The notes under the pieces: generated by a model
Database searches by the model: none
What the model saw: only the letters and a program-made list of their open reading frames with translations
What the model was told of the DNA's origin: nothing
Made by a program: the position numbers and the translations under genes
Assembly (NCBI RefSeq): GCF_002878395.1
Contig: NC_061121.1
Location: 47,945,148-48,009,147 of the forward strand
Direction of reading: 5' to 3'
Source of the DNA: Capsicum annuum
Lineage: Eukaryota > Streptophyta > Magnoliopsida > Solanales > Solanaceae
Length of the DNA: 64,000 nucleotides
Shown here: piece after piece, positions 1-12,889 of the stretch
How the letters are laid out: every line of letters begins with the position of its first letter
How positions within the stretch are numbered: position 1 is the stretch's first letter

Positions 1-284
1 CAAAGATGATCATATTATTTGGCTTTTCTTTGGCTTTCATGGTAAATTTAATCACTATTTGTTTACTCATCCATTATTTTATATTGAATAATTATTATGA
101 ATTTTTTTGGTTGCTTCCTATTTACACATTTTAAGCTTGGGCATTTGAAGCTATTCCTTCCCTCCAAAAGCAGGTCAAGGATTGCTCGAATGAGGTTTCT
201 CATCCAAGGATTCTTAGGTGGTTAGCTACAAAGAGCAACATAAGAATTAAGGAAGCTGGTCTCTTTAACCCTCCAGATGATGCA

Positions 285-683
285 GTACGTCTTCTTTCAA
301 GTAAAATAATTTGAGTCAAAGAAAGATATTGAAATAGATGTGCCATCTATTATGACAGATGGTTTATCTGTTGCAACAGATTTCCTATTTACAAGAACTG
401 GTGCAATAGAGAGTAATCTGTTATGACAGACAATCTATATTTCGTAATAGATTAACCATCTGTTGCTCTGGTTCTCTGAACCCAACTCAACAGATTACCC
501 ATCTACTGCAAATTATACAATAAATGGGTAATTTGATGCAACATATTACCCATATATTGCAATATATAGATCAACTGTTGTGATAGATAGATCATCTGTT
601 GCATAAGTTGACTGTGTAAGCATGTAACTCAACTGACTGCAAATTATTATTATATGATTTAAATGTATCTATATTTTTTATAG
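285..683 (+). repeat. Intron filled with degenerate ATCTGTTGCAACAGAT palindromes
   Basis: This 399-bp interval begins GTACGT and ends TATAG. Splicing it out joins GCA to ATT in frame, so it is a real intron of the Ulp1-like gene. It is almost entirely made of variants of a 16-bp perfect palindrome. The exact form is at 366-381, and diverged half-sites such as CATCTGTTGC and CAACAGATTACC follow every 20-40 bp. Confidence 0.7.
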
Positions 684-1503
684 ATTGTTTATCCTTGTAT
701 TGTGCCTACTAAGCAGGAGTTGGGGATGACCTCTTTTATTACTCTAGGTCTTGTTGATATAATAGCAGACCCAATGGTAGAGTTAATAAAGAAGGAATTG
801 GATGGAGCAGCAACCATAAGAAGAGCAGTTAGGCATGTTCAGCCTAATATTGAAGCTCTTCATGACCAACCTACTGCAACAGATCCGAGTGCTTCTTCTG
901 GGGGTGTTGCTAGTGGAGATATTGATATTGGTGGAAGCTATCCTGATACTGATGCTGTTACCAGTCATGATGATGAGCATGTTGATGCTCAAGAAAAAAT
1001 AAATACATTTGAAATCACCCTTTACACATGTCCCTCTCACCTTACACTGGTCCTTGTCCCTCTTACCCCTCTTCGCCCTCATGTTCTCATCGCAAATGCA
1101 AAATGTGAAAGGACAGATATGATAAAATTCTTGAAAAACTAGAGGCTATCTCTGAAGCTAGCGGGGAATTGAAATCCCAGAGGGGTGTCATACCATCTAA
1201 GAAAGTGAGGGAGCCATACACTCCTACAATGGCGGTTAGAAGGAAGAAAAGAAAAGTTAGACAAATACTCCCGAGTCTGAAAACAAAAAAATTACAACTC
1301 CTCCCTCTCCAAAAGTTGTTGAAGTTCTAGGGCCACTGAAGAAGGTGAACATATATGCGACACTTAGCAACAAAGAGAGGAAGGAATTGTGAAATGCCAA
1401 GTATCCCAAGAAGAAGAAACCTACAGAAGAATACACCATGCATATGTTTGATAACCAAGACTTCAGGAGTATGAAAACTATGCATAAGTGGTACATGGAT
1501 AGG

Positions 1504-1785
1504 GTAACTTTACTTTTCCTAACCTAGCCTTCTAATCTACTCCATAAAGAAGAATCTACGCAACAGATATATCGTTTGTTGCAACAGCTGGGTATTCTGG
1601 TGCAACTGGTGGTTGTTCTATTACAACAAATTAAACATCTGTTGCATAAGTTGCGTTGACTAGGTAATCTGTGAACAAATTCATATAACCCTCCATAACA
1701 GATAGACCATCCGCTGCATCTTTCCACTATGTTTTTTTTCCTTTCAATTACTAACCTATTTAAAAATTATCTTCTTATATCACAG
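1504..1785 (+). repeat. Second Ulp1-like intron with the same palindromic repeat
   Basis: The interval starts GTAACT and ends CACAG, and splicing joins ATGGATAGG to TATGTTGATG in frame. Between about 1559 and 1725 it carries diverged copies of the ATCTGTTGCAACAGAT family, such as CAACAGATATATCGTTTGTTGCAACAG (interrupted halves). The two introns of one gene share the repeat although their exons do not resemble each other. Confidence 0.6.
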
Positions 1786-2458
1786 TATGTTGATGAAATT
1801 CTATGCTTCATGAGAAACAGACAATTAGCGTACCCGAATGCTTATGATGCTACTAATAGAATAATGGACCTCAACTTTTACAACGATTTTCAAGAATAGG
1901 TACAATTAGCTTAGTCAGATAACTAAAACTTTCAATGGCTCGGGATTTGATTGGTTAGTTTTTATGTACGAATGGGAGGAAGATATGATTAACTATGTTA
2001 GAAGGAAGAGGCATATTCACACGACAAGAGTTGGAACAAGGCAAAGAGAATTCTTGCAGTCATGAGCGTAGAAGTCAAACATTTTCTCACTGTTGAGATA
2101 CTTCTCAAGGAGGGAAAGATTAAGGTTTATGACTCCAACTTACTTGTCTTTGATGACGGGTCTCTTTTATCCACATGCAACCACTGTTGGCATTTCTCCC
2201 CAGCTTGTTGAGAAAGAGTAAACTGATGGATCGTTTGCCAGTGGATGTCTTGATGAAAAAAGCATGGGCTTTTGAAGGTTGAAACAAGGGCATGCACCTT
2301 CAAAAAAGTAAATTCAGTGACTCATGTAGGCCTTACGCGCTTGCATACATTGAATGTTTGCTGACTGGCATATAAATGTTCGATTTATGTGATGCCGTGG
2401 TAGAAAAGATGAAAGAGGTTTGGGCTTATGGGGTACGAACTAAATGTTTGGAGCCTTT

Positions 2459-4134
2459 TTGCAGCACCAAGCGCACACGTAAGTGTACGTGGTCTATCAA
2501 GTAGTAAAGTGACCTTCAAGAAACCCGAGTATCGATCCCACAGGGACTAGATTCAATAATGATTCAATTCTAATTCATAGTTTAGATTAATTTAGTGCAA
2601 GAGTAACCAAAAAGAGAGTTTTCAATTTGTAACTAAAGAAAAGTAAACAATGCATAAAATAAAGATCTTGAAACAATCAATGGATTAAAGCCCATGGTTA
2701 AAGCACTTCAAAAAATCATACTATGTCATTGAATTTCATTCATTAACTTGCTTATCTTGGTTGTTGATTTGTAGGGTTTATCATATGATCATGGTCTCCC
2801 GACCTCTAATCGTTTACCTAATTTGGACCTTACAACTACATCGTTGAGCGGGGATATAATAATCCAATTAAGTTCTTTAAGCTATCATCCTACGTATGAA
2901 TCAAGTAAGGCATCTAAGTACATCCCTGTCCTAGACACTAGTTCAAATTCCTTATTTTCTTAGGAAATAAGAATCATACTTTGTTCATCTCCACATTCTA
3001 TCTCCTTATTCTCTCTCCTGAGATCACAAGGTCGACAATAGATATATTTTCTGGGTGATAAATCCATCAAATAGTTGAAACAAAGATGAACAGACAACCA
3101 AATATGATAACCAGAATTAAACAAACTTAATTCAAAACAATAGTACTCATGTTCTAGGCACTCCGAAAAGAGGTTTCTAGCCACTCATAGTCATAATCAT
3201 GATCCAAAAGCTTGAATACATTCTATAATCTAAAAGAAAGCTAAAGAAATAAGGTAAAACCTAATAAAACATGTATTAGAATATCGTTGATGTTGCAAGA
3301 CATCCAATGATAATTAAAAATATGTACAATGATGTATTTATAGCACAAGGGTAAGCGAAAACCGTGTAGGAGTAGGATCCGACTAAGAATTGAGTAGTGA
3401 AGTGGAGGGGCATCGCCTACTCTAGAGCCCTGATCCAGATGGGGCTGAGCCTACTGTATAGCATCGCTCCAGCCAGGGCTGATCCTGATGTAGAGCCCTT
3501 TTATATCTAGGGCGCTGTGGGCTCATCGCCTCAACTCTCTGGAAGTTGCTTCCGAAATTTTGACTAAGTGTTGATCATCCAATCGTTTGTCCCTTTACTT
3601 GTGGTGTATTTTCCATGGATTTTCAGCCTATTCAACCTCAAAATATCATCATATTCAGATAAAAAATCTTCCTAAATAATTACACACCACGAATTAGAGA
3701 CAGTAACAACACAATATCCATGACGATGAATATAAAACACAAACTAACACAAGGCTAATTTACAATGATCTTCAACTTTATGTTTCGACTCTTAACATAA
3801 TCAAATTGTACCTTTTACATTATCAATAAGTTATTCCACTCATAATTACACATTAAAACCATTTGGAAAACATTAAACACATTAGAATCAAACGGGATTG
3901 ACTAGATAAGAACCTAGCTCAAGCTAGTAACGCTAGTTTCCTTGATTGAACTCTAAATGACTCATTTAGGTACAAACTTGTTTGGAATTCACTTTGGAAA
4001 TTGTAATCATGTACTTTTACTCTTAGATTCATATTTATCTCATTATCAACCGATATAGCATATGAATCATCCTCAAAACAAGGCTAAAAAGACTAGAATA
4101 GTGACACTAGAATGCATAAATACACCCAACTTCA
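2459..4134 (-). repeat. 3' LTR of the Athila-type element
   Basis: This 1.68-kb LTR matches 8310-9191 plus 13033-13830 along its length. In one hand-aligned 90-bp stretch (about 2742-2831 against 8592-8681) I count six differences. Read on the minus strand it starts TGAAGTTGGGTG and ends near GGTGCTGCAA; the matching 5' LTR starts TGATGTTGGGTG and ends GCTGTCA. Confidence 0.85.
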
Positions 4135-4148
4135 CCACCCCACACTTA
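4135..4148 (-). other. Polypurine tract of the Athila-type element
   Basis: On the minus strand the sequence TAAGTGTGGGGTGG directly precedes the 3' LTR. Athila elements typically carry an AAGTGTGGGG-type tract here, which primes plus-strand DNA synthesis. Confidence 0.7.
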
Positions 4149-5735
4149 AAATCTTGTTTGTCCTTGAACAACTCTTAACTATAAGTATCATAAACTAAGG
4201 AGACTCTACACTTCTACTACATGCAAGACATTTAAGTTAGAACTACAATGATTATGCAAAATGCATGTTTCTTCACTAAGCATGTTATTTACACAATTGA
4301 AAGGTCATGAACACTACTCCAAAATATCCTAGCCTCAAGAATTAACTTACCTAGTTGGAAAAATCATGCTTATCATTCAATAATGGACATCATACAAATC
4401 ACCCACATTCATCAAACATATGCCCCTCACAACATGGGAATTACCCATGATCACTTACAATAATGCAATTTATCACAATGGGTACAAGAATCAAATTACG
4501 CTCACTCTTACAAGAAATTCACAAGTTACACACAATGAACCATAGGCTTGCCCTTAGTGTAGTGCTCCACTAATATTAGAATGATGACCTTAGGATCAAT
4601 TAGGTCTTTTCCAGGTTGTAATGTAGGTTAAGGGACGGGTAGGAACTAGTTTTGAATAATAGTTACTAACTTCCCTAAGCGCTTTAATACATCACTTTTT
4701 ACAATTAAAACTAGTCTCCAACAACCAAATTACACCATCTTTGTCTACCCCATTCTTTTGTTTTTCACCCCATCATATTAAGCTCATTTACATACACTAT
4801 GGTGGGAGTATTTTATGCACAACTTATTCAATTTGCACAAATTCTTTTTTTTCTTTTCATTACTTAACTCCCCCACCACAACACATAAAAATTCTTTTAA
4901 ACACCAAAAGATAACACTTTAGAGGCTTTAATTTCACCTTTTTCTTCTTCAATTTCATACTCCTAACTCAATTGATTTCTCATTAAAGCGCCTAGGGGAA
5001 TTGGATCAAATTATGGTCTATTAAAGAAGGAATTAGACTACTTATGAGGCTGCCAAAGAAAAAAGCTAAAGGCTCAACGAGGCTTACTAGGATTATACAC
5101 AAAGGGTAGGTCAAAAAAAAGGTATAAAACAAGGTTATCAGTAAAATGCCGATATCATTTCCTAAATAAACACTTTTTATTTCACTTTGCACACACACCG
5201 AGAAAGTTCTAGATATCACATGCGACAAGGAGTATACAAAAAACTCACATCACACTTGGCATATACTCAACTCATTAGGATCATTATAGACTCTTAACCA
5301 AATAATAACATGAATTTAAATTTAAGCCAAAGAGTATAAGAGTCATAAACCCGGGCCTAAGAGTCTAAAAAATAGTAATTTGCACAATCAACATGCTTTT
5401 ACAACTAAAACACTTGCACCATGCAATCAAAAATAGTACCAACAAGAATAAGTTTTTTAAATTGAGCCTAAAATTGGGAATTTCCCCACCCCCACTTAAA
5501 AATCTACTTTGTCCCCACAGTGAACTTAAAAGTAAGAGACAGAAATACTTATCGAGGCCTCTAGGCCTAGCTAGCAATATTTTACATATAAAGAGGTTCG
5601 TGGGACCCCACACTCAGTTTTTTCTATACTCTTTAGCTCAGGTTTCTGGTACTCAGACTTCATATCAACCTACGACTCAATCAAAAAACAAAAACTCCAT
5701 AAAGTAAGAACTAAAAAATAAAAATAAAACATACC
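4149..5735 (-). other. Non-coding 3' region of the Athila-type element
   Basis: About 1.6 kb lies between the post-integrase motif and the polypurine tract. I see no convincing reading frame; the short open frames here have no recognisable motif. Some Athila members carry an env-like gene in this position, and I find no trace of one. Confidence 0.5.
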
Positions 5736-6060
5736 CACTTAACTTGGGTTGCCTCCCAAGCAGCGCCTCATTTAGTGTCGCGGAACGACCCAACTACGAC
5801 TTAGCCGTTCTCTTTTTTTTCGCACGCTTGGTATCCATCTTCTTATTCATTTCACCCCTCTTAGGTGTTAGCCTTCTCAGGCTTATCAATTTGCATTATG
5901 TTGGGCTGTGGAGGTAGTGGCTTAGGCAGCTTAATGAGGTAGTTCGAAGAGGTTCTTTGTGGATTAACCACCCCACACTCATCCTCTTTAATTTAAAAAA
6001 AATGCAAAAGTCTTTATAGTGGGATAGTGCGTTAAGTGACATAAACTTTAAAAACTCCCT
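5736..6060 (-). other. Deletion junction zone and post-integrase motif
   Basis: On the minus strand GGCGCTGCTTGGGAGGCAAC ends at about 5745. This sequence normally follows the integrase end in Athila elements. Upstream of it the protease remnant stops near 6060, and only about 300 bp separate the two. The RT, RNase H and integrase coding region, normally more than 2 kb, is therefore missing. Confidence 0.65.
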
Positions 6061-6680
6061 GTTCATCCTCTAACCTTTTTCTAAACGTACCCTCTCTTAC
6101 ATCAATCAATGCTCCTCCCGTTGCTAAGAATGGATGCCCCAAGATGATTGGTACCTGTTCGTCTGCCTCAAAATCTAGAACAATAAAGTCAGCAGGAATA
6201 ACAAGTTTACCAACCTTTATGAGGACATCCTCAATAATTTCTTTGGGATAGACAATTTACCAGTTTGCTAATTGCAGTCGCACAAAGGTAGGTTTAGGTT
6301 TTCCCAAGCCCAATGAATTGAACAAAGATAGGGGTATCACATTGTTGCTTTCCCCTAAGTCACTTAATGCGTGGACCACCTCGCTACTCCTAATTTGGAT
6401 AGGGATAGTAAACTTCCCCAAAATAATTTTTTGGAGATTTTTAGTGTTACCATCAAACTACACTCCTCATTGGGTGTTATTGCCTCCACACCCTGCAATT
6501 TTACCTTATTAACAACCACATCCCTCAAGTACTTAGCATACTTAGGCATACCCTGCAAAATATCTAACAAAGGTAAGTTAATGTGAAACTCTCTGAATAT
6601 GTCAAAGAACTTCTTAGACATTGCATCTTCCTTCTCTTTTCTTTGCCTCTTAGGGAAAGAAAGTGGCGGCATCTGTTTCT
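6060..6680 (-). pseudogene. Athila-type protease remnant
   Basis: The minus-strand translation from about 6680 downward shows the segment before the protease (FPKRQRKEK, then FDIFREFHINLPLLDILQGM). It is followed by the protease itself: DLGESNNVIPLSLFNSLGLG near 6360-6290, and later FEADEQVPIILGHPFLATGG. These match the usual Athila pattern of an Asp-Leu-Gly-Ala-Ser active site and an ILGRPFLATG motif, here with DLGES in place of DLGAS. The active Asp is retained. Stops and at least one frameshift break the frame. Confidence 0.75.
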
Positions 6681-8150
6681 CCTCTTCTGCAACAAGTTTT
6701 TCTTTTGAGTACTTAGACTTTCTTACTTTTCAGCAACTTTATCATTTACCTGTGGTGGAGTCAAATCTGCATCTACCTTCTTGGTTGCCTTGGGAGTTTC
6801 TCCATGAAGCTCTTTACCACTTCTCAAAGTGATTTCCATAACTTATTTTGGATTTTCTGTATCTCTGGGAAAATCATCTTGAGGCCTGGTATTCAATACC
6901 TATTGTATCTACCCCAACTGTAACTCTAAACTTCTTATGGTAGCTTGCTGATTTTTTATCTCTGCTTGGTGACTTTTTATGTCTGCAGCCATTTACGCTT
7001 GACCTGCTAAAAGTTGCTTTATCAACTCCTCCACATTGCTGGTTGACTGATTTGGTAGAGCCTAAAGTTGATGAATTTATTGTTGTTGTGTGTTCCATGG
7101 CTGATTCTGCCACTTCATATTGCAGGCATTACCATAATTTGGCCTTTGAGAATTTTCCACATACATTATCGAATCTGGAATTGAAGCACACATGGCTGCT
7201 AAATGGCCACTATTACCATAAACTTCATACCAACCTACAACTTATTGGATTGCATTAACTGTGGCTGTAGGTTGTGCTACTCCCAACTTCAGAATACTTA
7301 TTTGATTTCGCAATACAAAGATCTGAGCAGATATGGCAGTGAATTGCTCAACTTTCAATACACCTGTAATTTTTTTTGTACCGCTCCTTGAGTCTGAATG
7401 CCATTATGGATTTCCTTGGGCTATACTATTTAACAAAGTGTACAACTTATCATATGTCTTCTCAAGATCATGACCACCTGCACCTGAATCTAGCATTATT
7501 TTTGTATTGTGATCAAGAGCCTCTACAAAAGTATGATCAAGTACCTTATTGGACTGTTGATAGTGTGGACAGTCCCTAAGAAGATCCTTGAAGTGCTTCC
7601 AAGCATAATAATTATTCTCATCTAGCTTCTGTTTTAAGCATACAATCTCACTATGAAGTCTTGCAGTCTTACCAGACGGGAAGAACTAAATAAGGAATTT
7701 TTTAGCCATGTCATCCCGTGATGTGATTGAATTTCCCGATTCTATATTTGACCACTTTTTTTTATTTCCCAATCAATGAAAAAGAGAATAATGTCATCCT
7801 CACATATTCTACATCACACCCGTAGGAATGAATATGTCACTGATTTCTAGAAAATTTTGCAAGTGGACCTATGGATCTTCATGTGAAAGCCCTGTGAACT
7901 GTCCACTGCTAATCAGAAGCTGTATCATATTCTGTTTAAGCTTGAAATTATCTCCAGCTGCCGGCTTCTATAACAGGGAGGTCAAATTTATGGGAAGTAC
8001 GATTGCCATTTCTCTGACTATCCTGCAGGCTACTTGTTCATCAGCCATAATGGCAAGATTCTCTTGGTCTTCTGCGATTTGCAGAATTTTAGGGAGAAGG
8101 ATTGCTTTTCTCCTATATTGATGGAATATTGCTCAGGTTCGGAGCTTGGT
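6681..8150 (-). pseudogene. Athila-type gag remnant
   Basis: Conceptual minus-strand translation from about 8110 to 6870 gives recognisable Athila gag segments in order: a LSHEDP..HLQNFLEI segment near 7890-7850, a matrix/capsid-like stretch with HSEIVCLKQKLDENNYYAWK near 7640, and TFVEALDHNTKIMLDSGAGG near 7530-7480. Then come a degenerate nucleocapsid region and NTRPQDDFPRDTENP near 6900-6860. Gag forms the particle that packages element RNA. The frame is broken by several stops and shifts. Parts of this region open on the plus strand are shadows. Confidence 0.7.
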
Positions 8151-8285
8151 TTAATCAAGTCCAGATCCCTTGCCAGCTTACTACTTTGTAAACCCGTTTC
8201 CTACAAAACAGAACCAAAACCAAGAATAAAAATCACCAAATAAACCTAAAAGTAAAACTAAAATAAATAGTTGCCAAATTACAAG

Positions 8286-8303
8286 TCCCTGGTAATGGCG
8301 CCA
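8286..8303 (-). other. Primer binding site, tRNA-Asp type
   Basis: The minus strand reads TGGCGCCATTACCAGGGA, six bases inside the 5' LTR. The complement of the plant tRNA-Asp 3' end is TGGCGCCGTTGCCGGGGA, so three positions differ and all three are G to A. This is the primer site used by Athila elements. Its position fixes the element's orientation. Confidence 0.75.
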
Positions 8304-8309
8304 AAAACT

Positions 8310-9191
8310 TGACAGCACTAAGCACACACACAAGTGTACGTGGTATATCATGTAGTAAAATGGTCTTCAAGAAAGCTGAGTATCGATCCCACAGGGGCTT
8401 GCTTTAACAACTATTTAATTCTAGTTCACAGTTTAGATTAATTTAGTGCAAGAGTAATCAAAAAGAGAGTTTTGAATTTGTAACTAAAGAAAAGTAAACA
8501 ATGCGTAAAATAAAGATCTTGAAATAATGAATGGATTAAAGCCCAAGGTTAAATCACTTCGAACAATCATACTATGTCATTGAATTTCATTCCTTAACTT
8601 GCCTATCTTGGTTGTTGATTTGTAGGGTTTATCGCATGATAATGGTCTCCCGACCTCTAATCGTTTACCTAATTTGAACCTAACAACTACATCATTGAGC
8701 AGGGATGTAATAATCCAATTAAGTTCTTTAAGATATCATCCCAATTTTGAATCAAGTAAGGCATCTAAGTACATCCCTGTCCTAGATACTAGTTTAAATT
8801 CCTTATTTTATAAAGAAATAAGAACCATACTTTATTTATCTCCACGTTCTATCACCCTATTCTCTCTCCCGAGATTACAAGGTTGACAATAGATGTATTT
8901 TTCGGGTGATCAATCCATGAAATAGTTGAAACAAAGATGAACACACAACCAAATATGATAAGAAATATTAAACAAACTTAATTCAAAACAATAGTACTCA
9001 TGTTCTAGGATTTAACCTTGGAAAGAGGTTTCTAGCCACTCATAGTCATAATTATGATCCAAAAGCTTGAATATATGATATAATCTAAGAGAAAGATAAA
9101 TAAATAATGTAAAACCTAATAAAACGTGTAGTAGCATCTCCTTGATGTTTCAAGACGTCCAAAGATAATTAAAAACATGTACAATGATGTA
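8310..9191 (-). repeat. 5' LTR of the Athila-type element, inner part
   Basis: This part is homologous to 2459-3330 of the opposite LTR. It is interrupted at 9191/9192 by an RTE LINE. The last 14 bp (9178-9191) are the left copy of the LINE target duplication. The rest of this LTR follows the LINE at 13033. Confidence 0.85.
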
Positions 9192-10099
9192 CTTGCCACC
9201 AAGCTTAGTGCATCTCAATTCTGTTTATATATATATTCTTTATTCAGTGTCACATTAAAGTGAAGCACATAATACTGTATATGAACTTCTCCATCGGTAA
9301 TGTCTCTTTGCTAACGGTAATTTTGACGTGACCCAAGATTCTCTGACGCCGGATCAGTTGTGCTGGTGACAGGTAAGTAGATACTACTTTCTCTATTTCT
9401 TTTTCTCTTCCCCTTAGGTTTCTCTCTCTCCCTTTTCCCTCTTTCCATCATTCATACTTTTCACCACTTTCGTTGGCAGGTTAGGGTCCCCATCGGCTCG
9501 ACTCCGGCGACATAGTCAACGCGCAACTCCAGTCATAGAACACTAATTTTGGCGGGTCTAGGTTATCAGGTTTTGCTGGTCCCTACCAGATCTGATTCCA
9601 GCAAAGATCCAAAGATAATATCCCAATGACCAATTTTTGTATCAATTTGCTGGGATCCAACATACCAGCAGGATAAAAGGACTTGGTCTATAAGCATAAC
9701 CCGGTGACTTCTAACCTTTGCTATTTACTTCCTTGTATTATTTCTCATATTATTTCTTATATCTTGACTTGTATTTAATTTGTCAGAATTTCTTGTTGTC
9801 TTATATTGGTGACTTGCATTGCTTTTTTATTATTTGTTTTACTACTCTTGGTGTTAGGCCAAATAGTATGCTCTATATTTCCTACTATTAGTTTTTGTTT
9901 AGATGAGAGGGCTAGTTTAGGAGTAGGGAAAGAGGAGAGGGCTAGTTTGGGACTGAGAGCAAAATCTAGTGTTAGGATGAGGTTAGGGTATAGAGTGAGG
10001 GGTGGTAGAGGTAGTTGTGATACAAGAGTTGATAAGTTGAGGGCAGGGTCTTAGAACACAGGTACCCTTCAGGGTAAGTCCATAGATCTTGTGAAGATG

Positions 10100-10775
10100 A
10101 AAGAGGAGGATTAATATTGCGTATATCCAAAAGACCAAGTGGGTAGGGTCTAAGTCTAGGGATATGGATGGATACAAGCTATGGTACTCGAGAAGTGAGA
10201 GGCGTAGGAATAGAGTAAGTATCTTAGTAAATAAAGATCTTAGAGGGCAAGTAGTGGAGATTAAGAGAATCAACGATAGGTTGATGACTATTAAGTTGGT
10301 CAGTGGGGCGTTTACTTTGAACATGTGTAGTGTTTATGCATCGTAAGTGGGCTTAGACGGTGAGAAAAAAAAGCGATTTTGGGAGGCTTTGGATGAGGTG
10401 GTGAGAGATGTGCCTAGCTCTGAGAAGATTATTGTAGAAGGAGATTTCAATAGACACATTGGGGTATTATCGGGAGGCTATATGCTTGGTGGTTATGGTT
10501 TCTGGGAGAGGAATGAAGAGGGAGAGGCTTTGTTGGATTTTGCATGGGCCTTTGGGATGGTGGTAGTGAATTCAAACTTTCCAAATAAGGAGGATCACCT
10601 GGTCATCTTTCGAAGTGTGATAACCAAGACTCAAATTGACTTTTTGCTGCTTTGGAAGGGGGATAGGACGCTGTGTAAGGATTATAAGGTCATTTCAAGT
10701 GAGAATCTTTTGACCAACCACAAGCTTCTGGTGATGGACTTGGGTTTAAAAAAGGATAAGAAGAGAAGGGATGGA
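10100..10775 (+). pseudogene. RTE LINE endonuclease domain
   Basis: One frame (start positions divisible by 3) runs from about 10110 with INIAYIQKTKWVGSKSRDMD, through GYKLWYSRSERRRNRVSILV and CSVYAS, to VEGDFNRHIG and KTQIDFLLL. GDFN and the final DFLL are conserved parts of the endonuclease/exonuclease/phosphatase fold that nicks target DNA for RTE and L1 elements. A TAA at 10344-10346 interrupts the frame where the second copy (near 47270) has CAG. The residue after GDFN is Arg where the second copy has Gly. Confidence 0.8.
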
Positions 10776-11105
10776 GAGGGTCGACCTAAAATAAAGTGGG
10801 GTGGCTTAACGCTGGTGAGTGTGCTAGAGATTGAGGAGAAGGTAGCGGAGATGGAGGTATGGGAGTGTAAGGGGGACGTGGATGGTATGTGGGATAGGGC
10901 GGCTAGGTTCATTAAGGAAACTGCTAGAGAGGTTTTAGGTATCTTGAGAGGCCGGGCTTGTCAGCATCGAAGGGACTTATGGTGGAATAAAGACGTAAAG
11001 AAGAAAGTGGAGACAAAGAAGAGGGCATATCCTAGGTTGGTTGAGAGTAAGGATGAAGAAGATAAATGGATAAATAGGGAGGACTACAAGTTAGCTAGGA
11101 AGTAG

Positions 11106-12660
11106 TCTAAGTTAGTAGTTATGACTGCTAAGATGGTAGAATTTGAGAGATTATATACGGGGTTAGTAGAGAGAGGCAGGGGAAAAAGGTTGTATAGGCT
11201 TGCTAAGGCTAGGGAGAGAAAGGGTCGTGACCTTGATCAAGTAAAGTACATTAAGGAGGAGGATGGTAGTGTGCTAGTGGAGGACGTTCATATTAAGAGA
11301 AGATGGTAGTCGTATTTTCATAGTCTCTTGAATGATAAAAGGGATAGAGACATTATGTTAGGGGAGCTGGAGCACCCAAAGGGGTGTCGTTATTTTAGCT
11401 ATTGTAGGCGTTCTAAGGTGGAGGAGTCCAGCGAGGCTATTCGCAAGATGCGAAGGGGTAGGGCGATGGGGCCTGACGAGATTCCTATGGATTTTGGGAA
11501 GTTTACTGGCGGGGCTGGTTTAAGGTAGTTGATGAAATTATTTAACGACATTTTTAAGACTACAAAAAAGCCTGAGGCTTGATGTTGGAGTACCATGATT
11601 CCTTTATATAAGAACAAAGGTGACATTTAGAGTTTCAACAACTATAGGGGTATTAAGTTGTTGAGTCACACTATGAAAATTTGGGAGAGAGTGGTCGAGC
11701 GGCGGTTGAGAAAGATAGTGTCTATTTTGTAGAATCAGTTTAGATTTATGCCCGGTCGCTCGACGACGGAGGCAATTCACTTGGTGCGGAGACTGGAGGA
11801 GCAGTATAGGGAAAGAAAGAAGGATCTTCACATGGTGTTTATCGACTTGGAGAAGACTTATGATAAAGTTTTTAGGGATGTTCTTTGGAGATGCTTGGAG
11901 GTGAGTGGGGTCCCGGTGACGTACATCAGATCAATTAAGGACATGTATGATGGAGCTAAGACTCAGGTGAGGATGGTGGAAGGAGATTTAGAGCATTTCC
12001 CCATCCTGATAGGGTTGCATCACGGATCAACTCTTTGCCTATTTTTGTTTGAATTGGTGATAGATGTGTTGATGCAGCGTATTCAAGGAGAGGTTCATTG
12101 GTGTATGCTTCTTTTCGAATGATGTAGTATTGATTGATGAGACATAGGGAGGGGTAAATAATGAATTAGAGGTTTGGAGACAAACCCGTGAGTCTAAAGG
12201 GTTCAGGTTGAGTAGGAGCAAGATAGAGTATATGGAATGGAAGTTTAATGACTTGAGGTAGGAGGACAAGGTGGTAGTTAGGTTGGATTCCCAGGTTATT
12301 TGTAGGAGGGAAAATTTCAAGTATCTCGGGTCCATGATTTTGGGGAATGGGGAGATTTGATGAGGATATCTCCCACCGTATTGGGGCAGGATGGATGAAG
12401 TGGAGGCTCTCCTCGAGAGTGTTGTGTGATAAGAAGGTGCCTCCCAAACTTAAAGAAAATTCTATTGAGTGGCAGTCTGTCCGGCCATACTGTATGGAGA
12501 GGAGTGTTGGCCAGTGAAGAACTCCCATATTCAAAAATTAAAGATGGAAGAAATAAAGATATTGCATTGGATGTGTGGGCTTACTAGGGGTGATAGGGTT
12601 AGGAATGAGACTATCTGGGAGAAAGTTGAAGTAACTTCAGTGGAGGACAATATGTGAGAA
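11106..12660 (+). pseudogene. RTE LINE reverse transcriptase and C-terminal region
   Basis: The frame used by the endonuclease continues with in-frame stops at 11103, 11307 and 11526, and more near 11580, 11628 and 11730. Recognisable blocks are [54 protein letters not shown] and [13 protein letters not shown]. The FADD catalytic block at about 12108-12125 is broken by a frameshift, and the surviving reading has Asn-Asp instead of Asp-Asp. Downstream, RPAMLYG-like and LHWMCGLTRGDRVRNETIWE blocks (12470-12650) mark the C-terminal domain. Confidence 0.8.
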
Positions 12661-12889
12661 GTTCGATTGGGATATGTGATGAGGAGGGTCACGGATGCCA
12701 CAGTTCATAGGTTTAGAAGATGCGAATTAGGATAGAAGGATAGTGCATGTGGGTGGGTCGTAGTTAGTAGTTAGGAGAGCTTTGGGGTGGGGGTGCCTTT
12801 GGTTCATTAGTGTAGGGTATTACTTTGTGGGTGTCTTATTTTTGTTATTCCATCTTGTTTTATGCTTTATAATGAATTTGTTTATTATT

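Larger units (their letters stand above)
1..2458 (+). pseudogene. Ulp1-like (C48) cysteine protease pseudogene, part before the insertion
   Basis: This degraded host gene resembles the SUMO-protease-like (Ulp1, peptidase C48) family that is expanded in Solanaceae. Exonic stretches lie at about 140-284, 684-1503 and 1786-2458. Two introns have visible GT..AG borders (285-683 and 1504-1785). The catalytic domain sits at the 3' end: a candidate His at 2080-2082 (VKHFL), Asp at 2131-2133 (KVYDSN) and Cys at 2325-2327 (DSCRPYALAYIE). The order His-Asp-Cys is as expected for C48 peptidases. His and Asp share a frame and Cys is in another, so there is a frameshift between them. Further breaks include a frameshift near 1105-1140 and stops after 1899. 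The gene enters from the left edge, so its 5' end is not visible. An LTR element interrupts it at 2459, and the exon resumes at 13831. The family assignment is by recognition. It could alternatively be a gene fragment carried by a transposon of the Kaonashi/MULE kind, but no terminal repeats are seen here. Confidence 0.8.

Noticed and set aside
702..1142. A stand-alone 146-codon protein gene
   Set aside because: It begins with GTG in the middle of an exon of the Ulp1-like gene and ends at a frameshift. It is a piece of that pseudogene.
4992..5707. Short open frames on both strands between the Athila protease and LTR
   Set aside because: They overlap each other in antisense, have no motifs, and lie in the element's non-coding 3' region.
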